DNA from: Thermococcus celer Vu 13 = JCM 8558
Lineage (GTDB): Archaea > Methanobacteriota_B > Thermococci > Thermococcales > Thermococcaceae
Reading direction: 5' to 3'
Assembly: GCF_002214365.1 (NCBI RefSeq)
Contig: NZ_CP014854.1
Span: 1,116,001-1,180,000 of the forward strand
Length of the DNA: 64,000 bases
Shown here: one piece after another, positions 53,258-62,169 of the stretch
How positions within the stretch are numbered: position 1 is the stretch's first letter
Layout: each line of letters starts with the position of its first letter
Notes under the pieces: model-generated
The model's input: the letters and a program-made list of their open reading frames with translations, nothing else
The model's database searches: none
What the model was told of the DNA's origin: nothing
Position numbers and translations under genes: made by a program

Positions 53258-55216
53258 TCAGAGCCTCCACTCGACGCCCAGCTCCTCGCTGTAGGCGTCG
53301 AGCACCTTCTCGAGGTACTCCTTGGCCGTGCCGACCTTGTCGAGCCTGAACTTCTCCGCCCAGCGCTCGTTCCCGAACTCCTCGCTCCCCGCGGCAACGA
53401 GGTCGATGACCCTCATGGAGTCCCAGAAGACGGGCCCGTAACCGGCCTTCTTCGCGTACTCGATGAGCCTCTTTATCTGCCTCCTCGCGTGCTCCTCCAT
53501 GTCGACGTTCTCACCGTAGGCTTCCATGAAGAGCGCCCTGAGGACGGGCTTCATCCAGCCCCTGTGGAACCTGCACCAGCCGACGTTGTCGTACCAGAAC
53601 TCCCAGAGGGCGCTCGCGATTATCTTCCGGGCGAGCTCCTCGGGCTCGAGGAAGACGCCGAACTGGTAGAAAGTCCAGTAGCGGCCCTGTATCGGAAGCG
53701 GGATGTAGTTCCCTATCGCCCAGTACATCGTCGGCGTCATCTCCCCGTCCTCGCCGAGAGGGGTGAAAACGGCGTGGTCCTTGAAGCTCTCCCCGTAGTC
53801 GAGCCTGTCCTTGAACCTCTCGTCGAAGATAACGCTCGCCTTCCTCTTCCCGAGGCCGATTATCCTCGCCACCTCGTTCTCCGCGAAGGCCACCCTGTGG
53901 GCCAGCTCCGCCACGAGCTTCGCGTTGACCTCGCTCGCCTCAACGGGTTTCTCAAGCAACGCCTCCTTCGTGAACTCCGGCCTTCCGCTCAGGCCGACCT
54001 CCTCGGGCTTCAGAAGGCCGCGGTGAACCAGCTCAAGAACCCAGGCCGCGGTTCCGCCGAACTCTATAGCGTCGAAGCCCATGGAGTCGACCGCGTGAAC
54101 GCTTATCTCGCTGGCGCGCAGGCTTATGCTTCCGCTGAGGGGCCCGTTGGCCTCGTAGGGCTCGTACTCGACGTGGTGTCCGTTGCGGTACTTCTTGCAG
54201 ACGACGGGACAGGGTTCGCCGCACGTTGTCCAGTGCTTTGGCTTTATGGCCTCCTCGTTGAAGGGCTCCCAGTAGTGCTTCATTATGTTCTCGTGGATCT
54301 TGATCCTCTCCTCCTTCGGGATGTAGGGCATGCTCCAGTTGAGGATGGGTGTAAAATCGCCCTCAGCCGGGTAGTTGCCGCCGAAGGTTCCACCGGTGTT
54401 GAGCTTGGGGTTGAAGCGGTACTTCGTCGTCTTCTCGCTCACGACCTCGTTGTAGGGCTTCTTGTGGACGCCCTCGACGATGGCCTTCGCCGTTCTGAAG
54501 TTGGCCACGTCCTCGCCCGGGAACTCCCTCTTCCTCGGCCTTCCGCCGAAGATTATCCCGACGACGTTGTGCGCCCTCAGGAGAACCGAGCCCGAGCCAC
54601 CGCGGGCGGCCCAGTCCTCGCTCCCGACGAGCCTCTTACCTTTCCTGAGGGCCTGGGAGAATATCGCCCCGTAGTTGGTGTTCAAAGAAGCAGGCCCGAC
54701 CACCGCTATCCTGTACTCAAAGTCGAACCTCCCGCCGAAGGTGTCGATGAGGTACTGGGTCAGGGCGTAGACGCCTTCCTCGCCCCTGTAACCCCTCCAT
54801 ATCTCGACGACCTTCTCGAGGTCTATCGCGTGGAGCTCGACCTTTACGTTCTCACCGTCGTTGTAAAGGAGGACGACGACCGGCTTCTCGGCCTTGCCCT
54901 CGAAGGTGACGAAGTCCACCCCGACGTTCCTGAAGGCGTAGGCCGCCCCGCCCATCGCCGACGGGAAGAGCGTGCCGTAGAGGGGCGAACGGAAGAAGAA
55001 CATAAGCCTGTGGGCCCCGGGAAGGGCGGAACCCGAGAACGGCCCCATACCCATCACAACGACGTTCCTCCCGTCGTAGGGCTCGATGCTGTGAGTTCCA
55101 AGGCTCTCGTGGAGTTCTATTCCGTAGTCGATTATCCCGTACACTCCCTCTTTCTCCAGCTCCTCGCTCTCTACTTTTCCCTCGTTCAGGTTGATTTTGA
55201 GGACCGTGAACCGCAT
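53258..55216 (-). CDS. gor: Glyceraldehyde-3-phosphate:ferredoxin oxidoreductase (GAPOR)
   Basis: 652 residues from the ATG at 55216 (GGGGTGAACAAC upstream). Tungstopterin enzyme of the AOR family: the FFRSPLYGTLFPSAMGG region (about 74-90) binds pterin, and the [4Fe-4S] ligands are C332-x3-C336-x3-C340 (TTCGEPCPVVC) with a fourth Cys in NVGWCRFHRG (about 548). Length and N-terminus match Pyrococcus GAPOR rather than AOR, FOR or WOR. It oxidises glyceraldehyde-3-phosphate to 3-phosphoglycerate in the modified Embden-Meyerhof pathway, replacing GAPDH in the glycolytic direction. A Tgr-type motif overlaps the start site. Confidence 0.93.
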   Translation of the reverse strand: MRFTVLKINLNEGKVESEELEKEGVYGIIDYGIELHESLGTHSIEPYDGRNVVVMGMGPFSGSALPGAHRLMFFFRSPLYGTLFPSAMGGAAYAFRNVGVDFVTFEGKAEKPVVVLLYNDGENVKVELHAIDLEKVVEIWRGYRGEEGVYALTQYLIDTFGGRFDFEYRIAVVGPASLNTNYGAIFSQALRKGKRLVGSEDWAARGGSGSVLLRAHNVVGIIFGGRPRKREFPGEDVANFRTAKAIVEGVHKKPYNEVVSEKTTKYRFNPKLNTGGTFGGNYPAEGDFTPILNWSMPYIPKEERIKIHENIMKHYWEPFNEEAIKPKHWTTCGEPCPVVCKKYRNGHHVEYEPYEANGPLSGSISLRASEISVHAVDSMGFDAIEFGGTAAWVLELVHRGLLKPEEVGLSGRPEFTKEALLEKPVEASEVNAKLVAELAHRVAFAENEVARIIGLGKRKASVIFDERFKDRLDYGESFKDHAVFTPLGEDGEMTPTMYWAIGNYIPLPIQGRYWTFYQFGVFLEPEELARKIIASALWEFWYDNVGWCRFHRGWMKPVLRALFMEAYGENVDMEEHARRQIKRLIEYAKKAGYGPVFWDSMRVIDLVAAGSEEFGNERWAEKFRLDKVGTAKEYLEKVLDAYSEELGVEWRL

Positions 55217-55229
55217 GTTGTTCACCCCG

Positions 55230-55274
55230 TATCACTCTGAGTGTTATCTATCTGCCCAAGGCGTATTTAAGATT
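55230..55274 (-). promoter_or_regulatory. gor promoter: TATA box with Tgr (TGM) motif downstream
   Basis: On the minus strand AATCTTAAATACG (about 55262-55274) is BRE/TATA. The inverted repeat TATCAC-TCTGA-GTGTTA (55230-55246) matches the Thermococcales glycolytic motif TATCAC-N5-GTGATA with one mismatch. It lies between TATA and the ATG at the predicted start site, where the known regulator Tgr represses glycolytic genes. Confidence 0.75.
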
Positions 55275-55329
55275 TTGGGAACCGAAAGTCCGGTGCTAAA
55301 AGGGAACGAAGGCAAAGGGGTGGAAGGGC

Positions 55330-55695
55330 TCACGCCTCCCTCGTGGCCACGATGTTGGCCCCCGTTCCGAGGACGTTCTCCACTATGACCTGACCGACGT
55401 GCACCGGGGCCTCGACCTCGACGTCCGCGAGGAGACGCATTATCCTCGGCACGAGCTCCTTGGGGACGGGTTTATCGCTCTTCACTGCCACGGTCGGGAA
55501 CTTCCCACCCTTTACCGGGACGACGCTCATGACGGTGCGCTTTGGCTCCGTAACCTCCTGTACCGCGTACCCCTTGCCCCTGGGGCACGTGTAGCCCCTG
55601 ACCGAGGTTATCCTGTCGCCCTCCATCTCCACCTCTATCTCGCAGCCGAGGGGGCAGACGATGCAGGTCAGCTTGAACCTCTTTACCTCACTCAT
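55330..55695 (-). CDS. DUF1667 family protein of the glycerol-3-phosphate oxidation operon
   Basis: 121 residues. The N-terminus carries CIVCPLGCEIEV (about 11-22) and GYTCPRGKGYA (about 36-46), four cysteines in the usual DUF1667 pattern that probably bind an Fe-S cluster or zinc. The gene follows a glpA-like and an FAD-dependent oxidoreductase gene with a small overlap (8 nt), the common arrangement in anaerobes. It is likely the third subunit of the dehydrogenase; that is inference from context and family habit. Confidence 0.85.
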   Translation of the reverse strand: MSEVKRFKLTCIVCPLGCEIEVEMEGDRITSVRGYTCPRGKGYAVQEVTEPKRTVMSVVPVKGGKFPTVAVKSDKPVPKELVPRIMRLLADVEVEAPVHVGQVIVENVLGTGANIVATREA

Positions 55696-56938
55696 CCCCA
55701 ACGACCTCCATCGTGATCCTTCCCCCTGCGCGGGCTATCTCCTCCTTCCGCAGCTTCACCCGTACCATCTCCGAGGGCTTCACGAAGGGTAGCCTTACCT
55801 CCTTCCCTATCTCCGGGAAGCGGAGTACGACGTTCTCCTCGGGTTTTTTAACCCTCGCGTAGACGATGGTGTCCCTGGTGTCCGACAGGTAGTGCGGAAC
55901 CGCCAGGCGGACGTTCCTGCCCTTCACGAGCTTCCTCCACCTGAGGGAGGGCAGGCCGCCGTTTTTGACGAACTCGTAGGCCCCTCTCGCCGCCTCCTCG
56001 CCCTGCTCGACGACGTAATCGACGAGGTCGTTGATGACGAGGGCGTTTCCCGCGACGAAGATTCCCGGGACGCTCGTTTCGAGGTAACTGTTGACGACGG
56101 GCCCCCCTGTGGCGGGGTCTATCTCCACGCCGGCCTTCTCTATGACCTTCAGGTAGGGCACGAGGCCCGCGGCCAGGATCACCGTGTCGCACTCTATGAC
56201 TTCCTCCGTTCCGGGGACGGGTTTGAGGTTCTCATCGACCCTGGTGACTATCACCCTCTCGACCCTCTTATTCCCCTCGACCCGCGTCACGGCGTGGCTC
56301 AGGTAGAGGGGTATCCCAAAGTCCTCGAGGCACTGGACGACGTTCCTGGTCAGGCCACCGGGGTAGGGCATGAGCTCCACAACCGCCTTGACGTGGGCGC
56401 CCTCGAGGGTGAACCTCCTCGCCATTATGAGGCCGACGTCGCCCGAGCCCACTATGACGATTTCCTTTCCGGGCATCACGCCGTAGACGTCCATCATGGT
56501 CTGGGCTTCCCCGGCGGTGTATATACCCGCGACCCTGTGGCCGGTTATACCTATCTCGAAGGCGTGCCTCTCCCTCGCGCCGGCCGCGTAGATGACGGTC
56601 TTAGCCCTGACCTCGAAGAGCCCCTCCTCCGTCACCACCGTGAGTACCTTGTGCCAGTAAGAGCGGGACACCACGTTAAGGACGTGGGCGTTGGTGTAGT
56701 GCTCTATCCCCATCCCCCTGAACTTCTCGATGAAGCGGTGGATGAACTCCGTCCCGGTGAGGTCCTCCCCGAAGTAGTGGAGCCCGAAGCCGGGGTGAAC
56801 GCACTGGACGGGTATTCCACCGAGGTATTCCCTTCTCTCGAGGAGCAGAACGTCCATCCCGAGTTCCTTCGCCTTAATCGCCGCGGCGAGGCCCGCCGGG
56901 CCGCCACCTATGACGACGACGTCGTACTCACTCCTCAT
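55688..56938 (-). CDS. FAD/NAD(P)-dependent oxidoreductase subunit (GlpB-like role)
   Basis: 416 residues with an N-terminal FAD motif VVVIGGGPAGLAAAIKAKELG (landmark GGGPAGLAA), an internal NAD(P) motif IVIVGSGDVGLIMARRF (about 162-178) and a C-terminal FAD motif PGIFVAGNALVINDLVDYV (landmark FVAGNAL). This is the pyridine nucleotide-disulfide oxidoreductase layout without the redox-active CxxxxC, as expected for the electron-transfer subunit beside GlpA. It overlaps the glpA-like gene by 11 nt and DUF1667 by 8 nt. Confidence 0.87.
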   Translation of the reverse strand: MRSEYDVVVIGGGPAGLAAAIKAKELGMDVLLLERREYLGGIPVQCVHPGFGLHYFGEDLTGTEFIHRFIEKFRGMGIEHYTNAHVLNVVSRSYWHKVLTVVTEEGLFEVRAKTVIYAAGARERHAFEIGITGHRVAGIYTAGEAQTMMDVYGVMPGKEIVIVGSGDVGLIMARRFTLEGAHVKAVVELMPYPGGLTRNVVQCLEDFGIPLYLSHAVTRVEGNKRVERVIVTRVDENLKPVPGTEEVIECDTVILAAGLVPYLKVIEKAGVEIDPATGGPVVNSYLETSVPGIFVAGNALVINDLVDYVVEQGEEAARGAYEFVKNGGLPSLRWRKLVKGRNVRLAVPHYLSDTRDTIVYARVKKPEENVVLRFPEIGKEVRLPFVKPSEMVRVKLRKEEIARAGGRITMEVVGDE

Positions 56939-58427
56939 CCTTCTCCCCCCTGAGGAGAACCTTCACATCGCCTATGCCGTATTCACTCCCCTCTCCCTTC
57001 TGGGTGACCTTCCAGAGCGGGATTCCCGCTTCCCTCGCTATTATGCTGGCTATCCTGACCCTGCAGAACGCCCCCTGGCAGGTTCCACCCATGACGCCGG
57101 TCCTGAGCTTAACACCGTCGAGGCTGATGGTCTTAACGCCCATCCGCTTCATGCGGTTTATGGCGTTCACTATGTCGCCCTCGGTTATCGTGCGGCAGGT
57201 GCAGATCACCCTTCCGTAGGCTGGGTCTCTCTTTATCAGCTCGGCCTGCTTCTCCCTCGGCAGGGCCTTGAACCAGAAACCCCTTCCGTAGGGGTTCCAG
57301 CTCGACTTCTGTGTTAGCTTTACGTCCAGCTTCCCCTGAATCAGCTCCTCGACGACGTAGTGCGCTATGGCCGGGGCCGCGGTGAGTCCCGGGGAGCGTA
57401 TTCCTGCGACGTTTATGAAGCCCAAAGGATCGTCGTAGGCCTCTATTATCCACCTTCCGTCCGGTGGCTCCGGTCTGAGGCCCGCGAAGGTCCTTATAAC
57501 CTTCTTCCTCGGCGGAAGGCCCTTCACCAGCTTCTTCGCCATCTCCCAGACGAACTCCAGCCCCTCCCGGGTCGTCGAGGTGTCGTCCTTCGCGTCCTCC
57601 GGCAGATCCTCGGCGGTGGGCCCTATCATGACCCCGTCGTTCATCTCCGTGATGACGTAAACCCCCTTCGTAGTGGGCGTGGGCGTCTGGTGGACTATCC
57701 TCCTGACCTTCGGCCCCGCATCGTCGTCGAAGATGTAGTACTGCCCCCTCCTCGGGCGTATCGTGAACGTGTCTATTCCAGCCATGGCCGAGATTTTGTC
57801 GGCGTAGAGGCCGGCCGCGTTTATGACCACATCGGCCTCAAAGAAGCCCCGGTTCGTCTCAACTCCCTTCACCTCGCCCCTCTCGACCCTTATCCCGCGC
57901 ACCTCGGTCTCGGGGTGGAACCTAACCCCGTTGTCGACCGCGTTCTCCGTGAGGGCCACCGCCGCAACCGGAGAGGACATCATCCCGGCGGTGGGGGCCC
58001 AGAGCGCACCCGCGGCGTTCGGGTTGACGTTGGGCTCGAGTTTCAGGAGCTCGTCCCTATCGACGAGCCTGACGCCGGGAACCCCGTTCCTCCGGGCCAG
58101 CTCGAGGTAGTGCTCCGCGACCTTCATGTCCTCCTCCTCAAGCGCCACCATGAGCTCGCCCGGCCACTTGGCGGGTATCCTCAGTTCCTGTGTCCACTGG
58201 TACCAAAGTCGGTTTCCCCGGACGCAGAGCTTCGCCCTCAGCGGGTACCTATCGGGGTCGTCCTCGTGGCCGGGATGGATTATTCCCGTGTTGGCCTTAC
58301 TGACCCCCATTCCCGCATCGACGGCCTTCTCGATGAGATGGACCTCGAGGTTCTCGTACCTGCTGAGAACCCGCGCTATCGACGCCCCAACGACGCCGGC
58401 ACCTATAATGACGACTCTCGTCTTCAT
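56928..58427 (-). CDS. glpA: Glycerol-3-phosphate dehydrogenase-type FAD oxidoreductase with [2Fe-2S] domain
   Basis: 499 residues. N-terminal DAO fold: VVIIGAGVVGASIARVLSRY (landmark GAGVVGAS, about 7-14). The C-terminal BFD-like domain (about 405-470) has CTCRTITEGDI and GGTCQGAFC, four cysteines for a [2Fe-2S] cluster. This fusion is typical of anaerobic GlpA-type enzymes that pass electrons to the neighbouring oxidoreductase and DUF1667 subunits. Glycerol kinase lies directly upstream (168-nt spacer), linking it to glycerol catabolism. A TATA-like GCTTTAAAAC is at about 58467-58477. Confidence 0.88.
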   Translation of the reverse strand: MKTRVVIIGAGVVGASIARVLSRYENLEVHLIEKAVDAGMGVSKANTGIIHPGHEDDPDRYPLRAKLCVRGNRLWYQWTQELRIPAKWPGELMVALEEEDMKVAEHYLELARRNGVPGVRLVDRDELLKLEPNVNPNAAGALWAPTAGMMSSPVAAVALTENAVDNGVRFHPETEVRGIRVERGEVKGVETNRGFFEADVVINAAGLYADKISAMAGIDTFTIRPRRGQYYIFDDDAGPKVRRIVHQTPTPTTKGVYVITEMNDGVMIGPTAEDLPEDAKDDTSTTREGLEFVWEMAKKLVKGLPPRKKVIRTFAGLRPEPPDGRWIIEAYDDPLGFINVAGIRSPGLTAAPAIAHYVVEELIQGKLDVKLTQKSSWNPYGRGFWFKALPREKQAELIKRDPAYGRVICTCRTITEGDIVNAINRMKRMGVKTISLDGVKLRTGVMGGTCQGAFCRVRIASIIAREAGIPLWKVTQKGEGSEYGIGDVKVLLRGEKDEE

Positions 58428-58595
58428 GGTCTTCCCCCCAACTGACTTGGAGAATGGTATTTTCCAGTTTTAAAGCTTTCTTAAACCTTAGGTTGGACCA
58501 AAAAGGAAGGAGAGAACAGTTCTGACCATCAAAAGATAGGACAGGGTTGGATGGCATTCTGATGCACTTATGTGTCCATGGACCGGTCGTGGAAC

Positions 58596-60083
58596 TTAAA
58601 CCCCCACGACCTTTGCCCACCCGAGCGCCCTCTTCACAGCCTCCTTCCAGCCACGGTAGAGTCTTTCCCTCGTCTCCCCGTCCATCGCCGGCTCGAACAC
58701 CCTCTCGGCCCGCCAGAGCCTCCTTATCTCGTCGAGGCTCTCCCAGTAATCGACGGCCAGGCCGGCCAGATAGGCCGCCCCCAGCGCCGTCGTTTCCTTC
58801 ACCACAGGCCTCACAACGCGCCTGTTGAGGATGTCCGCCTGGAACTGCATAAGGAAGTCGTTCGCCGTCGCTCCCCCGTCGACCCTCAACTCCTTTATGC
58901 CGACGAGCTTCTCCATCTCCCCGATAACGTCCCTCGTGAGGTAGGCTATCGCCTCCAGCGTCGCCCTCGCGAGGTGCTCCCTTCCGGTTCCGCGCGTTAT
59001 GCCGATTATCAGGCCCCTGGCGAACTGGTCCCAGTACGGTGCCCCGAGGCCGACGAAGGCCGGGACGAAGTAAACCCCCTCGTTGCTCTCCAGCTTTCTG
59101 GCGAGCCCCTCTGTCTCGGCGGCGTGCTCGATTATCCTTATCCCGTCGCGGAGCCACTGCACAGCCGCCCCTGTAACGAATACGCTCCCCTCGAGGGCGT
59201 AGGAGACCCTTCCGTTGAGCCCCCAGGCTATGGTCGTCAGCAGGTTGTCGGAGTAGCGGACCATCTTCCCCGTGTTGGCCAGGATGAAGCTCCCGGTTCC
59301 GTATGTGGCCTTCACCATGCCCGTCTCAAACGCCGCCTGTCCGAAGAGCGCCGCCTGCTGGTCGCCCGCGTCCCCACTGACCGGGATCTCCCTTCCAAGG
59401 AGCTCCTTCCCAGTGTAGCCGTAGACCTCGCTCGACTCCCTGACCTCCGGCAGGACCTCTGCTGGAATATCGAAGAGCTCGAGCAGTTCGTCGTCCCAGT
59501 CGAGCCGCTTGATGTTGAAGAGCATAGTTCTGGATGCGTTGGAGTAGTCCGTCACGTGCTCCCCCGTCAGGCGGTAGATCAGGAAGGTATCCACCGTCCC
59601 GAAGAGGACCTCGCCCCTCTCCGCCCTCTCCCTGAGGCCGGGGACGTTGTCGAGGAGCCACTTCAGCTTTGAGGCCGAGAAGTAGGCGTCGGGAACCAGG
59701 CCCGTCTTCTCCTTGATGACGTTACCGTACTCGCGCTTTATCTCCTCCACCATCTCGGCCGTTCTCCTGCACTGCCAGACTATGGCGTTGTAGAGCGGCC
59801 TTCCGTTTCTGTCCCACACCAGGGTCGTCTCTCTCTGGTTGGTTACCCCTATCGCCGCTATCCTGCCCGCGTCGACCTTCGCCCTCTCGAGGGCCGTTTT
59901 TATCGTCCTGAACTGCGCGTCCCATATCTCCTCCGGGTTGTGCTCGACCCAGCCCGGCTTCGGGTAGTGCTGGGGGAACTCGTACTGCCCGATTCCCCTG
60001 ACGTTGCCTTCTCTGTCGAAGATTATCGCCCTCGCCGAGGTGGTCCCTTCGTCGAGGGAAAGGATGAACTTCTCATCTCCCAT
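58596..60083 (-). CDS. glpK: Glycerol kinase
   Basis: 495 residues from the ATG at 60083 (GGGGTGATCAAG upstream). FGGY family: [12 protein letters not shown] (about 7-18), [16 protein letters not shown] (landmark TNQRETT), [13 protein letters not shown] (about 240-252) and [14 protein letters not shown]. Converts glycerol plus ATP to glycerol-3-phosphate, which feeds both catabolism through the adjacent glpA-like operon and the synthesis of G1P-based lipids only after conversion. Its spacer to glpA contains a second promoter-like element. Confidence 0.95.
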   Translation of the reverse strand: MGDEKFILSLDEGTTSARAIIFDREGNVRGIGQYEFPQHYPKPGWVEHNPEEIWDAQFRTIKTALERAKVDAGRIAAIGVTNQRETTLVWDRNGRPLYNAIVWQCRRTAEMVEEIKREYGNVIKEKTGLVPDAYFSASKLKWLLDNVPGLRERAERGEVLFGTVDTFLIYRLTGEHVTDYSNASRTMLFNIKRLDWDDELLELFDIPAEVLPEVRESSEVYGYTGKELLGREIPVSGDAGDQQAALFGQAAFETGMVKATYGTGSFILANTGKMVRYSDNLLTTIAWGLNGRVSYALEGSVFVTGAAVQWLRDGIRIIEHAAETEGLARKLESNEGVYFVPAFVGLGAPYWDQFARGLIIGITRGTGREHLARATLEAIAYLTRDVIGEMEKLVGIKELRVDGGATANDFLMQFQADILNRRVVRPVVKETTALGAAYLAGLAVDYWESLDEIRRLWRAERVFEPAMDGETRERLYRGWKEAVKRALGWAKVVGV

Positions 60084-60193
60084 CTTGATCACCCCTGATT
60101 ACGTGATTGCGTCTCCTTAACAAAAATAGTGCCCGGAAGTTATAAGATTTTGCGGGTAGAACGAGTATCCAACGAGAGAAAGAAAAAGGGGAA

Positions 60194-61321
60194 TCACTCG
60201 ACGGGCTCGAACCTGCCCTCGAGCCTCTCGAGAACGCCCGGAAGGGTGGTGTACTCCATGTCCTCCATCGGGAGCCTGTGGGGCTCGAAGGGGCCGTGCC
60301 TGCGCATGTAATCGGCTATCTCGATGGCCTTCCGCCTGGCCTCGTCGAAGGCTGGGTCGTCGAAGAGATCAACGGGGCCGACGAGCCTCCCTTCGGGGCT
60401 TATCTGCCAGCCCAGGGCAACCACCCTCGGTGGGCCGTCGAAGCGGGTCGGGTTGGCCATGCGCATGGGAACGGGCATCACCGGGCCGTTGTGCGAACCC
60501 CTCATCCAGCCGCTGACGAGGTGCGGGAAGGCGAAGGGCTCGAGAACCTCTCCAAGGGCAGGAAGCCCGCTCTGGGCCCTAACTATGGCGACGGGGTCGT
60601 CCTTCCCGACGTACTCGCCGGCTATCTGGTAGAGCTTCTCGGTGCTTATGACCGCGACGGGCTCGTCCTTCGGTATCTTGTGCCCCTCCTTCGGGAAGAC
60701 CCTCTTGATGACGTAGCGGCTCTTGGCGCCGATGAGGGCCAGGAGATCGTAGAGCTCCTCCGGCGTGTTCAGAATGACCCTCTTGTGCTCCTTTATGTCC
60801 CAGACCTCAAAGCGGAAGCCCATGTGCATGTTGGGGTCTATCACGAGGCCGGCGGTGTTGAAGGGGTCCGCGAACATCCTGAATACCGGTAGATTGAACG
60901 CCCCCGGCTCGGTCTTGTCCATGTGGAAGGTAACCACGGGCTCGCTCTTCCTCAAGGTAATCTCCATCTCGGCTATTCCCGGCCCCATCCCCCTTATGTT
61001 GCCGCTGAAGGCGTCCTTGAGCAGGTCCTGGCCGGCACCGTAGAGGCCGAGCCCCCTGGCGACCTTTGTAGCTTCCTCGAAGGCTTTCCACGCTAAACCG
61101 TGTATCTCGGGGCTGTCAACTCCTTTCCCGTGGGTCATTATGAGCTGAAGGTCATCGCCGCAGGTGGCGACGTAGAAGTCGATTATCGTGCCCTTTTCCT
61201 TCGCGCCTGCAAGAACCTCCTCCGCGGTCTCGACGAGCTGGGGATGAACCCGCGAGTGCCCGGGCCAGCCACCGATGTCCGCCTTTATAACGCTGATCGT
61301 TATCTTCTCTCCGGTAGCCAT
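60194..61321 (-). CDS. fbp: Fructose-1,6-bisphosphate aldolase/phosphatase (type V)
   Basis: 375 residues from the ATG at 61321 (CGAGGTGGTTGCC upstream). The bifunctional archaeal enzyme: metal-binding Asp15 (KADIGG), Asp56/Asp57 (CGDDLQL) and Asp135 (DKTEPGAFN); Schiff-base Lys206 with Tyr203 in SRYVIKR for the aldolase step. Length matches FBPA/P. It builds fructose-6-phosphate from trioses, making gluconeogenesis unidirectional. A Tgr motif upstream of its TATA box suggests activation under gluconeogenic growth. Confidence 0.96.
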   Translation of the reverse strand: MATGEKITISVIKADIGGWPGHSRVHPQLVETAEEVLAGAKEKGTIIDFYVATCGDDLQLIMTHGKGVDSPEIHGLAWKAFEEATKVARGLGLYGAGQDLLKDAFSGNIRGMGPGIAEMEITLRKSEPVVTFHMDKTEPGAFNLPVFRMFADPFNTAGLVIDPNMHMGFRFEVWDIKEHKRVILNTPEELYDLLALIGAKSRYVIKRVFPKEGHKIPKDEPVAVISTEKLYQIAGEYVGKDDPVAIVRAQSGLPALGEVLEPFAFPHLVSGWMRGSHNGPVMPVPMRMANPTRFDGPPRVVALGWQISPEGRLVGPVDLFDDPAFDEARRKAIEIADYMRRHGPFEPHRLPMEDMEYTTLPGVLERLEGRFEPVE

Positions 61322-61357
61322 GGCAACCACCTCGATAACCCTTAAGCAATTTTATGC

Positions 61358-61388
61358 TTATAAAACGTTAATATCACCGTTGATGATA
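61358..61388 (-). promoter_or_regulatory. fbp promoter: TATA box with Tgr (TGM) motif upstream
   Basis: On the minus strand GTTTTATAAG (61358-61367) is the TATA box, predicting initiation about 61335. TATCAC-CGTTG-ATGATA (61372-61388) matches TATCAC-N5-GTGATA with one mismatch and lies just upstream of TATA, the position at which Tgr is known to activate gluconeogenic genes. Confidence 0.75.
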
Positions 61389-61442
61389 CCGGAGAAATGA
61401 TAATATGCGTTAGGAAATCAAAAAGGGACAAATAAAGCGGGT

Positions 61443-61679
61443 TTACTCGCAAATGTCCGTCCACCCGAACTCCTCTCTGGCAACCCTGATGAGGTTCCTG
61501 AGCTCCTCTTTCTTAATGTTGACGCTCGAGCTCGCGCCGACGAGCGCTATGATGCCGTGGACCTCCTCCTGAACCTGGATCACGTCGTCGCTGACCTTAA
61601 CCACCCGAAGCTCCCTTCTGGCGGTTTCCCCTTCTCCGATGTTGAACTTATCGTGTCCTATCCTCACGGGCTCCCCCAT
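61443..61679 (-). CDS. Small conserved hypothetical protein
   Basis: 78 residues from the ATG at 61679 (GGGGTGATCCT upstream; an earlier ATG at 61730 is less likely). Beta-rich N-terminal half (VRIGHDKFNIGEG, RRELRVVKVSDDVIQVQEE) and a helical end (KKEELRNLIRVAREEFGWTDICE, landmark NLIRVAREEFG). The VSDDVIQVQ stretch and C-terminal aromatic helix are like small archaeal family proteins of unknown role. Not in an obvious operon. Confidence 0.65.
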   Translation of the reverse strand: MGEPVRIGHDKFNIGEGETARRELRVVKVSDDVIQVQEEVHGIIALVGASSSVNIKKEELRNLIRVAREEFGWTDICE

Positions 61680-61730
61680 AGGATCACCCCATAACTTTTT
61701 GTAAGTCAAAGTTAATAATGCTTCCGCCAT

Positions 61731-62065
61731 CCGCCAGGATGTTCGAACGATAGTGAGAAGGGCGCTTGCGAAGCAAGCGCTGAAGGCTGGCGAAAAAAAT
61801 CGTGATTCCTTTTAACTGCCCTCCCGTGAGTGTTTGCACCCTCAAACGGCCATTGAACTCCGAATTCAAGATTAAAATGACCAAATTCAAGGGGTTTAGG
61901 ATTCTCCCGCGCTCCGAAGGAGCGCTATCCAAAAGCAAACCCGCCACCAATGGCACGTTAACGGCGAATTCAAGATTGAACAACCCTTTTAGAAGCAAAC
62001 ACGCCTCAAAATTGCCTAAAAAAAGAATCACAACCTTTCCGCCAGCGCTTTTCAAAAGGGCTGAA
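61731..62065. repeat. Repeat-rich, hairpin-rich spacer next to tRNA-Pro
   Basis: No convincing gene. Two perfect hairpins with GAA loops: GCGCTTGC-gaa-GCAAGCGC (61762-61780) and GCGCTCC-gaa-GGAGCGC (61909-61925). A 13-nt direct repeat CGAATTCAAGATT is at 61861-61873 and 61965-61977, and AGCAAACcCGCC/AGCAAACaCGCC recurs near 61934 and 61993. A long minus-strand open frame runs across the region and even through tRNA-Pro, so it is probably not a gene. Could be a decayed mobile unit or a non-coding RNA. Confidence 0.55.
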
Positions 62066-62143
62066 TGGTGGGGCCGCCGAGATTCGAACTCGGGTCCCCG
62101 GCTCCCGAAGCCGGAAGGATAGGCCAAGCTACCCCACGGCCCC
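62066..62143 (-). tRNA. tRNA-Pro (anticodon CGG)
   Basis: On the minus strand the acceptor GGGGCCG pairs with CGGCCCC, discriminator A, CCA encoded at 62066-62068. The anticodon stem CCGGC/GCCGG encloses loop TTCGGGA (anticodon CGG). The T arm CCGAG-TTCGAAT-CTCGG is intact. Promoter AACTTTATAAGTT at about 62170-62182, about 30-39 nt upstream. Confidence 0.96.
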
Positions 62144-62169
62144 ATGCCCGGCTTTAAGGCACTTCGCAG

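Noticed and set aside
58297-59157. Open frame of 286 codons opposite in phase to glpK and glpA
   Set aside because: It is a GC-rich shadow with Arg/Gly-rich composition overlapping two clear genes; no ribosome site.
61684-62145. 153-codon minus-strand frame through the repeat-rich spacer
   Set aside because: It runs through the whole tRNA-Pro gene and two perfect hairpins, so it is unlikely to be coding.
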